Shown: positions 22,723-34,710 of the stretch, one piece after another
Numbering within the stretch: the stretch's first letter is position 1
Layout: every line of letters starts with the position of its first letter
Assembly (NCBI GenBank): GCA_031472005.1
Contig: PZJY01000002.1
Span: 496,001-560,000, forward strand
DNA length: 64,000 nt
Direction of reading: 5' to 3'
Source: Tetracladium setigerum
Lineage: Eukaryota; Ascomycota; Leotiomycetes; Helotiales
Notes under the pieces: model-generated
What the model was told of the DNA's origin: nothing
Seen by the model: the letters and a program-made list of their open reading frames with translations, nothing else
Database searches by the model: none
Made by a program: the position numbers and the translations under genes

Positions 22723-23764
22723 ATGGTCAACCTCAAATTAGTACAAAGCTTGCGAGTGCTTGTGATAGCCAGTTCTATCCTGTCACTTGCAGACGCTCTT
22801 CCCACGCTCTTCATCTGCTCAGACAGCACCACAGCAAACTACACAGTTCCTGGAGCACTTCAAGGGTAAGCCCCCTTTTCTCCCAATTACCCAACCACCA
22901 CTTATACAATTCAATCCAAGTCAAAAGAAAAAACTAACATATTACCTATCTTCTTCTTCTAGATGGGGCTACTACATCGGCGAATACCTTCGCATCCCCG
23001 TCTCCAACCAAGCCCGCAACGGCCGCAGCACACGCTCCTTCATCCGCGAAGGCCTCTGGGACCGCCTCCTCACCAACGTCACTAAAGGTGATTTTGTCGT
23101 TATTGAAATGGGCCACAACGACGATGGGGATCCGCTAGCTAACACCACCTACGCCGAACGAGCCACGCTCCCTGGAATTGGCGAGGATACGATCGTGGGT
23201 GTTACGCTGGCGGGTGTGGAGGAGGTCGTGCATTCGTTTGGGTGGTATTTGAGGAAGATGATTGTGGATGTGAGGAGGAAGGGGGGTGTGCCGTTGCTTT
23301 CGGGGATGGTTAATAGGAATTATTGGACGGGCGAGGTGTTGAGGAGTGAGTGGTTGTTTGCGACGTATGCGAGAGAGGTAAGGTTTGCACGCATGGCACT
23401 TGTGGGATTGTTGTATCTTATGAGAGTTGATGAGCTGACTGTGTCTATTTCTTTTAGGTTGCGGAGGCTGAGGGCGTGGAATATATTGCGCATACGGAGT
23501 ATAGCGTGAAGAAGTTTCAGTCTTTCGGATCCGTGTTGGCGAAGACGTATTTTCCGAATGATAATACGCACACCAATGCTGCGGGTGCCATTAGTGAGTT
23601 ATTTCCCATAATTGCCCGAAAATATGATGTTCTAGCTGACCTTTTCAACAGTTAATGCGGAAACATTTGTGTCGGCGGTCAAATGTGGTAATTCCACGAC
23701 CAAGTTCAAAAGATCGCATTTGCTCAAGTATCTGAATGCGAAAGGCAAGAATGTTACAAATTGA
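22723..23764 (+). CDS. Secreted SGNH/CE12-type carbohydrate esterase
   Basis: Four exons (22723-22865, 22963-23377, 23458-23593, 23652-23764) give 268 aa. There is a signal peptide (first about 24 residues, ending near LADA). SGNH landmarks are visible: block I as FICSDSTTANY with the likely catalytic Ser, block II in NQARNGRSTRSFI, block III as VVIEMGHNDDGDP (Gly-His-Asn-Asp), and block V as FPNDNTHTNAAGA with the Asp-x-x-His pair. This pattern and length match the rhamnogalacturonan acetylesterase family (CE12), which deacetylates pectin. Block I has Ser-Asp-Ser where many members have Gly-Asp-Ser. Extracellular plant-wall degradation is inferred. Confidence 0.85.
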
Positions 23765-26700
23765 AAGCTGGGCAGTTGCTGAAGATACATCAACCATGCT
23801 GGTCGATAATGTATATGGATCAATTAAAATAAATCTCAGTATTTTGGTAGCACTGCCTCCAGATCGACGACCCCCCTGTCCTGTGACGATTTAAAAGTGT
23901 CCGCATCAACAATTGAGATAAGCGACCCCACGCCAAGCAACTCATTGCCGACGCTGATTCAAAATCTTGAGCCCCAAACTTGAGTGCGTGCTTCACTAGC
24001 AGTGCAAATTCACTGACTGGGATCGGCAGTTTTGGTCATCAATATTTGGAATCAATGTGGTACTTGGTACTGAGCGATTTGTAAGGACAAAACTTTGAAA
24101 TGGAATCCGAGCGAGGAAAACAAGGAAAGTCAGGGTTGGCCCGACTGCCAACACAAGAGGCTTCTTAACGGTCATAATACTCCAGATATTGACTACAGAT
24201 TGCAGTAGATACTTTCGGAGTGACCGAAGATTACGACTTTGAAATATGAAATCCGTTCTTTCGAAGTGATCAAACACAACCTCGGGGCGCAACGGAATCA
24301 GCAAAAGTAATCCGAGAGAAAACATAGTTACTAAACTATGAATTTCTAGCTATTTCGATTATAAATGGAGTGGAGGGCCAAGTAAAGTGTGTCACAGCGC
24401 GATATAGTTCACGTTCAAAAACATTCCCAGACTTGCCGTCTCCCATGGCAGAATCCCACACTTTTGTCTTTTGGATTCTGATGCCTTCTCTCCGACTTGT
24501 TTCCATTACATAACATATCACTTCAACAATACAGGACAGGCCAGGTCGGTTCATCGTATTTTACATCAAAGTTCATAAGTGGCGCTAATGTGCTTGCAAA
24601 ACTTCGTACCCCTTTAAATCAACCCGAAATGTGGTGTCAATAGCCACGTACTATTACTAAACTCGTCCGACTCATTCCGATGTATCTTGTGATCCAAGAA
24701 AGTTAAACGGCGTTGTTGATCGGTTACTCGTAGCTACGAAAGTGGGAACGATGATTGTGAGAATAATAATAGAGGGTTCGATTGTGTATGTGGCCTTGAT
24801 GTTGGGGTGCTGAATGAATTAATTAGTTTGAGTAGTGGCAATCTTTCCCACCTAGGTTTATCTTCGAGTTGAAGATAGATCATCAATTTACGAAATAAGT
24901 TGGCCGAGGAGGAAAATTCATGGGAGTTGGAGAATTGAAGTGTGCGAGTCAAAATATCTGATTTTACCAATAACATTGAAAGGGATCGTGGAAAGAGTGC
25001 AACGATGTTCGAAGCAAGACAGCACCAAGTTCTGTAGAAGAATCAAGTAAGAGAACCTTTAATAGTTCTGAGTTTCGCTGCTGAGGTGTGCCCGTTTCCA
25101 GTAGAAAGTGATTACTTACCTTGGGGCTCCTCGTTGAGTCTATCCTCCTTGACAGGATCGACTGCCGTCGCTTACGATTGTTTACTCGTCAACCTCGCCC
25201 CGCGAGAAAGCCAAACCTTTCAGATTCCAGATTCTCGAGAGCGCGGGAAAGTGCAAGATAGAAACGAGAGAGGTATGGGAAACGATCGAGGAGATACCCA
25301 GATACTCGAAATCCGCCTTGAGCCTCTTCTACAACAACACAACATGCATCCTGTCGAGGCTCTCCCGCCGACTGCGCGATTTCTTTTGTTCGCCATGCCG
25401 TACCTTCGGGCTCATTTCTTCACATTATTGCAGTAATGCTGTTGCCTGCTTGTTATTCTTATCTCGGAATCCTCCAATCTATCCTTGATTCCTTATTGTT
25501 CCTTGCTTGCAGTAACTTTCACTGACAAGGCTCGAGGTTCCATCACAAGGTCGCACCACGCATCCTTAATCCTTTACAGTACCAAGAGTTGGTCCATGAC
25601 TTTTCTGGAATTTATTGGCGACGAAAATGCTTGCTATTGTATCAGTCTCGTCGTATGTGGGACCACCACTACCAATTGCTTTCAAATAATGAATGGGGTG
25701 ACAAGTGGTGATTGAGGGTACAATGTTGCATTGCGCCTCTTGGGTGGTCCAACTATCCGGATCCTATCTTCTCCAAGTCCAAGTCGGATGATTTGAGTTG
25801 TAATATTGAATTTAACGCCCCTTTGAAGTGTTGTACCCGATCTACTCCTTCTTCTCCTCATGACAGAAAGGAAAAGCATGGTGGTGCCGAATACCGGAAG
25901 ATAATGGTTTCATCGTGAACAACAATTAGCAATTTACTACTAGCCTCGCGATAAGACTTATCTCTCATTGGACCATTAACTCGCTGCCTGACGAATTATC
26001 TTCAGATTAACACTCAGGCGCAGTAGTGGGCATAATTTCCCAAGAACCCAAATCCTTCCGACTGCTTGGGAAGGGGATGGGAGAAATTCATATATGGTTG
26101 CCTGGCGAAGTGGGGTGGTTTTTTATTTATTTATTTCTCGCTTGAGTCGCTTAGCCGCTTTTTTAATTCATGGGTTTTGATTAGCGTGCGCGTGGGAAGC
26201 ATGCATGCATGGGGTAACCCGTGGAAGAAACGGGAAGGGTTTTGAGATTCGCATTTACTGTATTTGGTTTTCTTTTGGCTTTTCTAGAAGGGAACTTCTC
26301 GGGTTGTTCTTTTTGGCTGTCGAGACTAGAGAGCCGCCGCCCTGGTCCCTCCCTCATCATTGATTGCTGTGCCGTTTGAGTGCATCCCCGACCGTTTTTG
26401 GGGAAGGAGGGTCTGGGGTCTGGGTCGGGCTGTGCATGGTGTCTCTTTTGGGCAGAGTGAGAGATTCGAATCTAGACGTTCGAGACGTTCTTGGAAGATT
26501 TCTTGAAATATCGAAAGTGTGAGGTGCGCTTGATGTGGCATGAACTGCTATTGGGTGGATGGTTGGTTTGGTTGCTATCAACAATCTCGAGAAAGGGTGT
26601 GTGGACGGTGTGGATGAACGGAGAGTGCATTTCAGATGCCAAGCAAGATTGAGAAGTTGGAACAGTATTATGTTGTACGGAGTATGCGATGAGAAGAACG

Positions 26701-28140
26701 AACAAACTCCTGTACCTAGATAGGAATGTTTTGATGTTGCGTTTTGATGAGTAGCGACTTGTAGCAAGCGATTGGCACGAGAAAACGAGCAGGTCAGAAC
26801 TATCTCCAAACCAAACTCAGCCTCAGACAGCCCCCAATGTCCATTTACTTTTGTACCACAGTACTTTACTGTACAGTCTGTATCTCACCTGTACTGCAAC
26901 AAACACGAAATAATCTTACAGGCTGTGAGAAGCTGAGTAAGAGGGGTTGTGCAAACTCTACCAATCATCTGAAATAGATTTGGCGTGATTTTCTTATCGT
27001 GGAGTGGCGACAGTCAGGGCTAGAAAGAGAGAGAGAGGACTTCGTCCGTGGGTGCTTGCATGCAGACCTGCACTGCTCATAAGATGCTTGGAGACGATCA
27101 CACCCTCACCTCAATTGTTCGCTGGCCGCTTTGAAGGGAGAGAGAGAGAGGGCGGAGGGATGTGCTTACTTGCTTTACTGTAGTCTGGTACAGTACAGTA
27201 CAGTAAACGGTACCGTAATAATACCTCCGTATTACTAGTTATCACATTTGGAATTATTATCAACAAATAAATCTGCAAGGGGAAAAACCACAGAATGGTC
27301 TCGTGACCCCCGGGAGAGGAGGGGAGAGGTTTTGTTGTGTCGATTATTGCTCTGGGTGGAAACAGGCAGCAAGTTTTGGGACTTTGAAAACCGCCAACCC
27401 GTCGCATCTTGCAGCAGAAGAACGCCAAACCGAACGCCCGACGGGTGTTTAAGGAAGGGGCTGTAAAGCTGGCTGCAGTGCAGTAGTTGAGAGGAAAATC
27501 AGGCTTCAAAGTTTGAAGATATTACAGTTGAGAAACGCATGAGATGATTGTAATTGTAATACAGCAAAGTGCCTTACGACTCGTGAAGGGGAGCTGGTGG
27601 GGATAAGGGGAGAGTGGACTGTGGGTAAGCCGAGAAGGTTTCTGTTACTGTACGGAGTACGGTACGTACAGGCCCTGTAGCGAGCGATGATGGGAATGTA
27701 AGTTAGATCTTACATTGGGATTCGCTACTTGCAAGTAGCCTCGTAGCAGAGATAGAGAGATACATCAAAAAGACACAAGCGAATTTGACTTTCTACATGC
27801 CGTCACAGATGTTGATCTACCTGCAAAAGTAACAGGTGAGGTTTCTGAATTCCCGCTGCCAAGATGGTTTGGTTCGCCTCTCCCGACGCTAGTGGCGGAG
27901 AGGAGACTTGGGTGAAGGGGCGGAAAAGAACTTCCAAGCCCTTTTCCAAGATACCAATAAAATAAGCTAACGCTCTCAAATTGATTTCTCTTATCGCCAA
28001 TGCAACAGCATCTCTTAGCTCTTATTGGCAGTTGGCATTATTTGGCATCTCACACACCCTGTTGTAAGCTTCGTATGTAGAAGTTCGTTCTGGAAGTGAA
28101 AGGGAAGGGTCTTTTTTCGCTTACGGATGTGGTGTTGTTG
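23765..28140. other. Gene-poor region
   Basis: More than 4 kb without a supportable gene. Open frames are short, overlap on both strands and have low-complexity composition. It holds TACTG/CAGTA pentamer-rich stretches (26860-26900, 27175-27215, 27645-27675), a GCATGCATGCATG alternating stretch near 26200 and pyrimidine/purine-rich tracts. It could contain a long 5' leader or non-coding transcripts, which cannot be judged here. Confidence 0.45.
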
Positions 28141-28155
28141 GATAGATAGCTATCT
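28141..28155. promoter_or_regulatory. GATA-factor site cluster
   Basis: GATAGATAGCTATCT carries two GATA cores and one inverted core, about 890 bases upstream of the permease start. Such clusters bind AreA/NIT2-type nitrogen regulators; use in vivo is inferred. Confidence 0.35.
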
Positions 28156-28919
28156 GGCACACCAAAGAATACCGTATTCTCCTCCTCCCCCTAGATTTTG
28201 GAGAAACGCCTTAATCTGAACCCTTTTCAAGTGCCGCTTTATGTCGGCTCAGATCTCGGGGTTGGTGATGGTGATCTGGAGTAAACCTTGACACACCTTT
28301 AACCCAGGACATGTTTTCATGACACTCCGGACTCTTCTAGCGGCTTGGGCCAAGCGAAGAAAACAAACGGTGGCTGTGGGGAGATGGGCACTGGCACTTC
28401 TTCCCAGCTCCAAGCCTGCTGCAACATGCGAACGCGGGCTTTTTCCGGCTTGTGCTATTGGAACTGGGCAGGTGAAGTGACATGCTTCAAGCCTTTCAAC
28501 CGGTCAGTGCTCAGAGATCTCTTCCCCTCCAAGTTCGCCATTCTGCCGTTCCAGTGTGGCCCCCCTGGCACTTGTCAGCGGAACCACCACTGCCAATGGT
28601 GCTAAATGGTGCCAAATACGCCAATGTGCCACCACCCAGCCCGATCCACATCCACTCTCCGTGCCCCCAGGGAGCGCCTACTCGTCACTTGGCCTCTAGC
28701 TCCGTGATAACAGCCTTGGCCCGACCGGGGACATATTTTGTTGCCTGGAAGCTTGGACAGAGGGTTGGGATGTTGCACAAGACACTCCTAATCCTGTCAC
28801 TTTGATAGCCTCGACTTGCGACTAATGCGGAAGGTCGTGGTGTGTCGTGGGTTGGTATGGACTATAGGTCGAGTCGAGGGGTGAAGGTTTAGGAAAGTGC
28901 GCCCATGCAGTGCTCGCTG

Positions 28920-28930
28920 TCAATATATAG
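28920..28930 (+). promoter_or_regulatory. TATA-like box and CT-rich initiator of the permease
   Basis: TCAATATATAG at 28920 is followed by a CT-rich tract (28938-28985), a common fungal core-promoter arrangement, roughly 100 bases upstream of the permease ATG. Confidence 0.4.
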
Positions 28931-29031
28931 TCCGGCTGGCCCCCCTCCCTCACTTCTCCTATCCTCACTTCTCTCCGGTTACACGACAATCTCTCTACCG
29001 ACAAGAACGAAGAGAAACCAGAGTCGCAACA

Positions 29032-30990
29032 ATGGCAGCCATTCGCCCCGACCATCACTCGTCTGGGTCCTCATCCCACGAGAAGAAGGAGGCATATTCC
29101 GAGCCTCAAGACTACCCAGTTCACAACAGTGGTGATGAGCTCGATGATGACGGACACAGTCTTCACCGTGGCTTGAAGGCCAGACAGATTACTATGATTG
29201 CCATCGGTGGTGCTATCGGTACGGGTCTGATTGTTGGAACGTGAGTACACTCGCTCCTCTGGATAGTCTTCCATCGAGGACAATACGCTGACAACCCAAA
29301 CAGTGGTAAGGCACTCCAGCAAGCCGGTCCAGCACCTCTTCTCATCTCATACACCCTCGTTGGTTTCCTCTGTTTCTTGGTTATGGCAGCTTTGGGAGAG
29401 GTATGCAACACACTTCTCATGTCCATCCAAGTAAAGCACAAGCTCACAACCCTCACAGATGGCCTCATGGCTTCCTCTCGGTTCCGGTTTCACTGGATAT
29501 GCCACCCGATTTGCTGACCCCGCTCTTGGATTTGCTTTGGGATGGAACTACTTCTTCAAGTACATCATTGTTACGCCCAACCAACTTACCGCCGCCTCTT
29601 TGATCATCCAATTCTGGCTTGCACGAGAAAAAGTCAACCCTGGTGTATTCATTACCGTCTTCTTGATCGCCATTGTCACAATCAACTACTTTGGTATCAA
29701 GTTCTTCGGAGAATTCGAATTCGTACGTCTTCTTGCTCTTGGACACTATGCGAAGGTTTGGGAACTGGGCTGACTCTTTTTCTATAGTGGTTGTCCAGTA
29801 TCAAGGTCGTGGTTATTCTCGGTCTGATCCTGCTGTGTTTCATCCTCACTTGTGGAGGTGGTCCAACAGGTCGTGTCTATGGATTTAAGTACTGGAAAAC
29901 TCCGGGTGCTTTCAAGCCATACGTTATGAGTAAGTACGATCCTCCCACAGCACTGTCCGTTCACTAACGCGAAACAGAGGGCGATGCTGGAAAGTTCCTT
30001 GCTACCTGGAGTGCCATGACCACCGCTGTCTTTGCCTATCTTGGTACTGAGTTGGTTGGTGTTACTGTCGGTGAAGCCGCCAACCCAAGAAAGGTCATTC
30101 CTCGTGCCATCAAGCTCACCTTCTACCGAATCTTGCTCTTTTACGTCGTTCTGGTATTCTTCCTCGGTCAGCTCGTTCCCTACGACTCCAAGGCGTTGGC
30201 AGCAGGAATCAAGAGCGGAGGTAGCACTGCCGCTGCTTCTCCCTTCGTTGTCGCCATCATGGAGGCCGAGATTCCATATCTCCCTAGTATTCTTAACGCC
30301 GCCATCATGATCTTTGTTTTCTCGGCCGCCAACTCCGATTTGTATATCGCATCTCGCACTCTTTTCGGTCTTGCTCGCGAAGGCAAGGCTCCTCGCATCT
30401 TCGCCAAGACCGACTCTCGTGGTGTCCCAATCTACGCTCTTGGTGTTTCGGTCGCTTTCTGCTTGCTCGCCTACCTTGGTGTCAACACCGGCTCATACAC
30501 CATCTTCCAGTACTTCGTCAACTTGGTTACCATCTTCGGTCTCCTTACCTGGATCGCCATCCTCATCACCCACATCTCTTTCGTCCGTGCTCGCAAAGCT
30601 CAAGGCATCGACGACTCTCAACTCGCCTATGTTGCACCTTTCGGAGCTGCTGGATCGTGGGGCGCCCTCATCTTCTCCATCATCATCGCCATTTTCAGAG
30701 GTTTCCCTCTTTTCTGCCACAAGGTTCTCAACCCAGGAAAAGGTTTCGATGGAAGGACCTTCGTTACCACTTATCTTGGTATCCCTCTCTTCATCATCTT
30801 GTTCTTCGGATATAAGTTTGTCACGAAGACCAGCTGGATCAAGCCCGAGGAGGCTGATCTTTTCACCGGCAAGGACAAGATTGATCGTGAGGAGGCCGAG
30901 TACATTGCCGCTGCACAAGCTGCCAGAGATGGCAAGGATGAGACATTCGTCGAGAAGTGGTATCGCCGTACCCTCGGTAACATTTTCTAG
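29032..30990 (+). CDS. DIP5-like amino-acid permease (AAT family)
   Basis: Exons 29032-29240, 29304-29400, 29459-29722, 29788-29929 and 29978-30990 give 574 aa. The N-terminal 50 residues are hydrophilic. Transmembrane segment 1 carries the family signature RQITMIAIGGAIGTGL, followed by GKALQQAGPAPLLISY and VMAALGEMA. The segments GFTGYATRF, PALGFALGWNYFFKY, TPNQLTAAS and FFGEFEFWLSS are typical of fungal dicarboxylic amino-acid permeases of the yeast DIP5 type, which take up Glu/Asp and others at the plasma membrane. About twelve membrane spans are visible. The C-terminal tail ends in FVEKWYRRTLGNIF. The substrate is inferred from family similarity. All five exons join in frame without correction. 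Confidence 0.88.
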
Positions 30991-32694
30991 ACTGTTTGCT
31001 ATAGACTTGGAAGGAGATATGGGTGCATACTTGCGTCGCTTCACATTGTGCTAGTTAGTGATGAATGATGAGATACCACCAAATTATACGATAATTGCAT
31101 TGCTTCGCGCTGCTAAAAAACACACTTGATCCGTCCATGATTGTTACTCTTTCTTGCATGTGAAGTTTACCAGTGAGCAGTTGTCTAGTGTTTCCTTCCA
31201 TTTTCCATTTTGTTTTGATAGCTTCGCTTAGCACCTTCCTTTTTCGGTACGGCATTTTTTGCAACTTCCTCATTTTGCCATGCATACCTGCCTGCCTGCC
31301 TACCCTGAACACCCTCGTTTCCTCTTTTGCTGGGCTTGCCGCTCTACTGTAACCTTACCTATCCGTGTAAACTTAAAGCGGACGTTCGAATTATTGAATT
31401 TGGCCACAGAGGGGATACGATGCTGTATCTCTCTTTACTCCCAAGGGTTCTCACGGCTTGGTACTGTACTGTACTGTACTATAGCATCAAGGTAGATCTC
31501 ATTCGGGCAGGACGAAACACTTCGTAATCTGGCCTGTTGAAAACTTTAGAAATGGCAGTTTCAAAGATGACTGAGAGCTAGTAGACGGTACGGCTAATGA
31601 TTTTCTTCAATTTTTGGGGACGGATTATTCTTTTGGGGTGGGGGACCGTAGGTTTGTGACGAAAAGAGTATTTTTATCTGTTGCAACGGACAGTCCTGAA
31701 ATGATTGCGGCAAAAAAAAAAAAAGAAGACTCTGCGAGCTGGTAGATGGTAGGAGGTTAGACCGGGTTAGCTGGCATTAGTTGGCTAATTCGCCCATAGT
31801 AGTAAGTAAGCCCGGTATGGTTGGTTGTTGTTGTTGTCGGTTTGATTTTTAAGGGTTTTTGGGGGCGGTTTCTTGATTCTTTATTGGGGGCCGAACTGGG
31901 GGGGGGGGGGGGGTTGTATATTCCTATATTGGATAGAAGTGGTTTTTCTCTTGGCGTGTGCAGAAGCTTATTTTCATGTTAATTAAAAGAAAGGTAGATT
32001 AGATACCCTGTTTTTGTGAGAGATTGAGATGATGTGAGAAAATAGTCCCTTCTTGAGCATGTACTATTGTACTGTACTGTATTTTATAGACAGGGGTGTG
32101 ATGGTGAATTTTAAGTGTGACGGAATTTATTCCCCACGAAATTAAATCTAAGCTCATGACATTGAGTAGGTCAATAATATCGCGTTTGCGGCTCAAGTCT
32201 AATTTTGCTTAGGCGCACTAAGTTAGGCGAGTCTGGGGCTGGGAGATGTAATACTTACTAACCATTTGGGATGAAATCAAACGCATCGATGAGTTGTTTT
32301 GCGTGAAACCCAATGGTAGGAACTGTAATAACTTTAGACTTTATCTCTTTCTCAAAGGGATCTTGTTGGTGACGGGACTTTGAAATTGGAATGGCATGCT
32401 CTTCATTGTCAAGTACGCTTGCAATTCTAATCCCAATATATGTCTTCGACATTTCCTTCGAAACCCAATCACCCAGTGATAGCACCAATTCAGAACTCCT
32501 CCCCTTTCAGAATCCAAACCATCAGAACCCACACTAATCTTCCAAAACGCCATCCCAAATTTCCAATCCTTCTTTCGCCTTTATCCCCCATTTGAACCCC
32601 AAGTATCCATCCAACCTTCCATAAACTCCCAAAGTCAAACACCGCTTTCCCAAAACGCCCATACACACACACAATCCATCCCTTCAACACATCA
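30991..32694. other. Intergenic region with simple repeats
   Basis: About 1.7 kb. It contains the permease 3' flank, (TACTG)n at 31463-31480, an A12 run near 31713, a 16-base G run at 31898-31913 and another TACTG repeat near 32070. No convincing gene; a short minus-strand frame at 32258-32488 has no support. Confidence 0.5.
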
Positions 32695-33333
32695 TCATTT
32701 AACCAAAAAAGTCCCCCAAAACTCACAAGGCCTCGCAATCGGCTCCAAAGCCTCCCTCCAACTATGACCCCTCTTCAATCCCTCAGGCCTACACATCACC
32801 CCTTCAATCTCCTCCCCTCTAAGCTCAACCCTCTCAACCCAAACCCGACATCCACTCCCCTCAACATCTTCATCAGCAAAGACCTCCCAGCTCAAACAAT
32901 CACCCTTCTCATTCCTCGCCACATCCTTCGTGGTCTCCTCTTGCGGTCCTCGATTTTCACTCTCGTTCGCATGATTGAGCTCATCAGAGGTTGAGCCGTG
33001 ACCGTCTCCGTACCAGAAGAAACATGGGTCGCAGGTCTCGTATTCAAGACGCATTTGGTAAACGGTGTTGTTTGCTTCTTCGAGGTTGGCGAAGAGGGCG
33101 ATGCGGGTGGATGTTGTTGTGGAGGCTGAGGAGGAGTGTAAGGGAGAGAGCTTTTGGATGGCGTAGGCTGTGGTGAGTTGGTCTGGTTCTGGGGAGGAGG
33201 AGGGCGTGGTGGTGATTGATGAGTGGGCTTCGGAGTTGATGGTTGAGATGGAAGAGGATGTGTTTGTGCGTTTGGCGAAGTGGTGAGAGGGGGGGAAGGA
33301 GGGCGAGAGGGGAGTGTGCTTTGAGGCGGGCAT
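32695..33333 (-). CDS. Hypothetical protein, LEEAN-motif family
   Basis: A single-exon frame of 212 aa. The N-terminus is Ser/Thr-rich and probably disordered. The C-terminal half has FANLEEANNTVYQMRLEYE and, after an acidic stretch, SWEVFADEDVEGSGCRVWVERVEL (positions about 147-170). The same order (ATLEEANKKV ... WWEWTTVEEESTRVYVERE) occurs in the protein at 39647-40258, so the two are likely diverged paralogues. No function is known. The 3' end may extend through an intron that I did not detect. Confidence 0.55.
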   Translation of the reverse strand: MPASKHTPLSPSFPPSHHFAKRTNTSSSISTINSEAHSSITTTPSSSPEPDQLTTAYAIQKLSPLHSSSASTTTSTRIALFANLEEANNTVYQMRLEYETCDPCFFWYGDGHGSTSDELNHANESENRGPQEETTKDVARNEKGDCLSWEVFADEDVEGSGCRVWVERVELRGEEIEGVMCRPEGLKRGHSWREALEPIARPCEFWGTFLVK

Positions 33334-34710
33334 TATTGCTGATGGTGTTTATGTTTGTTGGTGTGTATGTGTGTGGTGATAGCTGGAGAGGGAGAGGATG
33401 GAGTGCGTATTTGTAATTGATTCTTGAAAATGGAAAATTGGTGTAACTACGGCCAGCGTGAAAGAAAGATAGTTATCTATGATGTAGTTCTCAATCAACC
33501 GATGGATATGATGAGACAGGGTAAAAAGAGTTTCTCTGAAAGCAAGAAAGGGAAGATGAAGATGAGAGCGTCACAACAAAGAGATAAGAGACTGTGTCTG
33601 GTTGAGGATGTGATAAGGTTGAGAAACTTGCATGTCTCGCTTGGGGAGCCGATACTTATCTACCAACCATCTCTTGCGCTCAACAAATCCCATACCACGG
33701 GGTCCATTACAACATGGACATTGGTCCATAAAAAAAACCCGCACTTGATCGAAGGGGTTTGAGTTTGGAACTTCAGGCGACGTCGCGTCCCGTTTCAACA
33801 GAGCCGCACATGCAATCTTGGCGAAACACACTTGAAATCTCGAAATTTGGGTCCTGGCTGATAACAATTTTCACAAGATAATTAAAATCTTCAAACATGC
33901 CACCCACATGTGAAGTGGTTCTGGAAGTTTGAGAGCGTTGTGGTTGTAAGATTACTACTCTTGTGCATCTCAGTTATGCTTGGCGGAGGGGTGGAAAATT
34001 GTGCGGTTGAAACAAGAGTTGATGAACACTTGGGATTTTGTTTCCCTGCAACGAGCTAGGAACTGCCGATTGTGGATGCGATCTCTTGCCATCTCTTGAT
34101 AAACTTGGTCCCAAGAGCTGAGGTACTTGGAATCTTGGAAGGATTTTTGTCGTAAGATATCTAAGACCTTGGATGCTTGGGTGCGATCTTGAGGTCTTGG
34201 ACCCAAGAACAGGGAGTCTTGGAAAGTGGCGGACCATGTTTGATAGCGAAAACGTGGTCGTGGAACTGGTTGGAATGCTTCGAGAAGCTGAGACTTGTCG
34301 CATGAAAGTTCTCTCTAGTAATGAGGTACTCGTATTTCAAGGTTTGGCTGTAGTAATCGGATGAAATAGCACTTTGACTTTTCCAAGATCGCAGAATTGG
34401 TTGGCAGCTTGCAATTCAAGACAACGATTGTTTTACTGAATCAGTGGTATTAATATCAGATTTGTTTCCCCGCAAACCGCTAGCTGGGGGAAGTAGGAGG
34501 CTGCTTCCGCCTCGAACGCCTAGAATCTGTATTGCGAATCTGAACTCCTGATGCAAAACCGAGACGCATCACGATGGGGTAACACGCCCACAAACCAGCA
34601 ACACAAAGGGCAATATATGATCTGAACACCATCCACCCTGTGTATCACACCTTCTACTATATCCAAATAAACGCCAAAAAGGAAACCATTCCCAGGAACC
34701 GCAAACACCC
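33334..34710. other. Intergenic region
   Basis: About 1.4 kb without a supportable gene. A stretch near 34105-34225 is unusually rich in CTTGG and its complement CCAAG (about nine copies). The rest shows no structure I can interpret. Confidence 0.4.

Noticed and set aside
26357..26809. 150-codon minus-strand open frame in the gene desert
   Set aside because: Ser/Thr/His-rich low-complexity frame overlapping other frames; no conserved motif.
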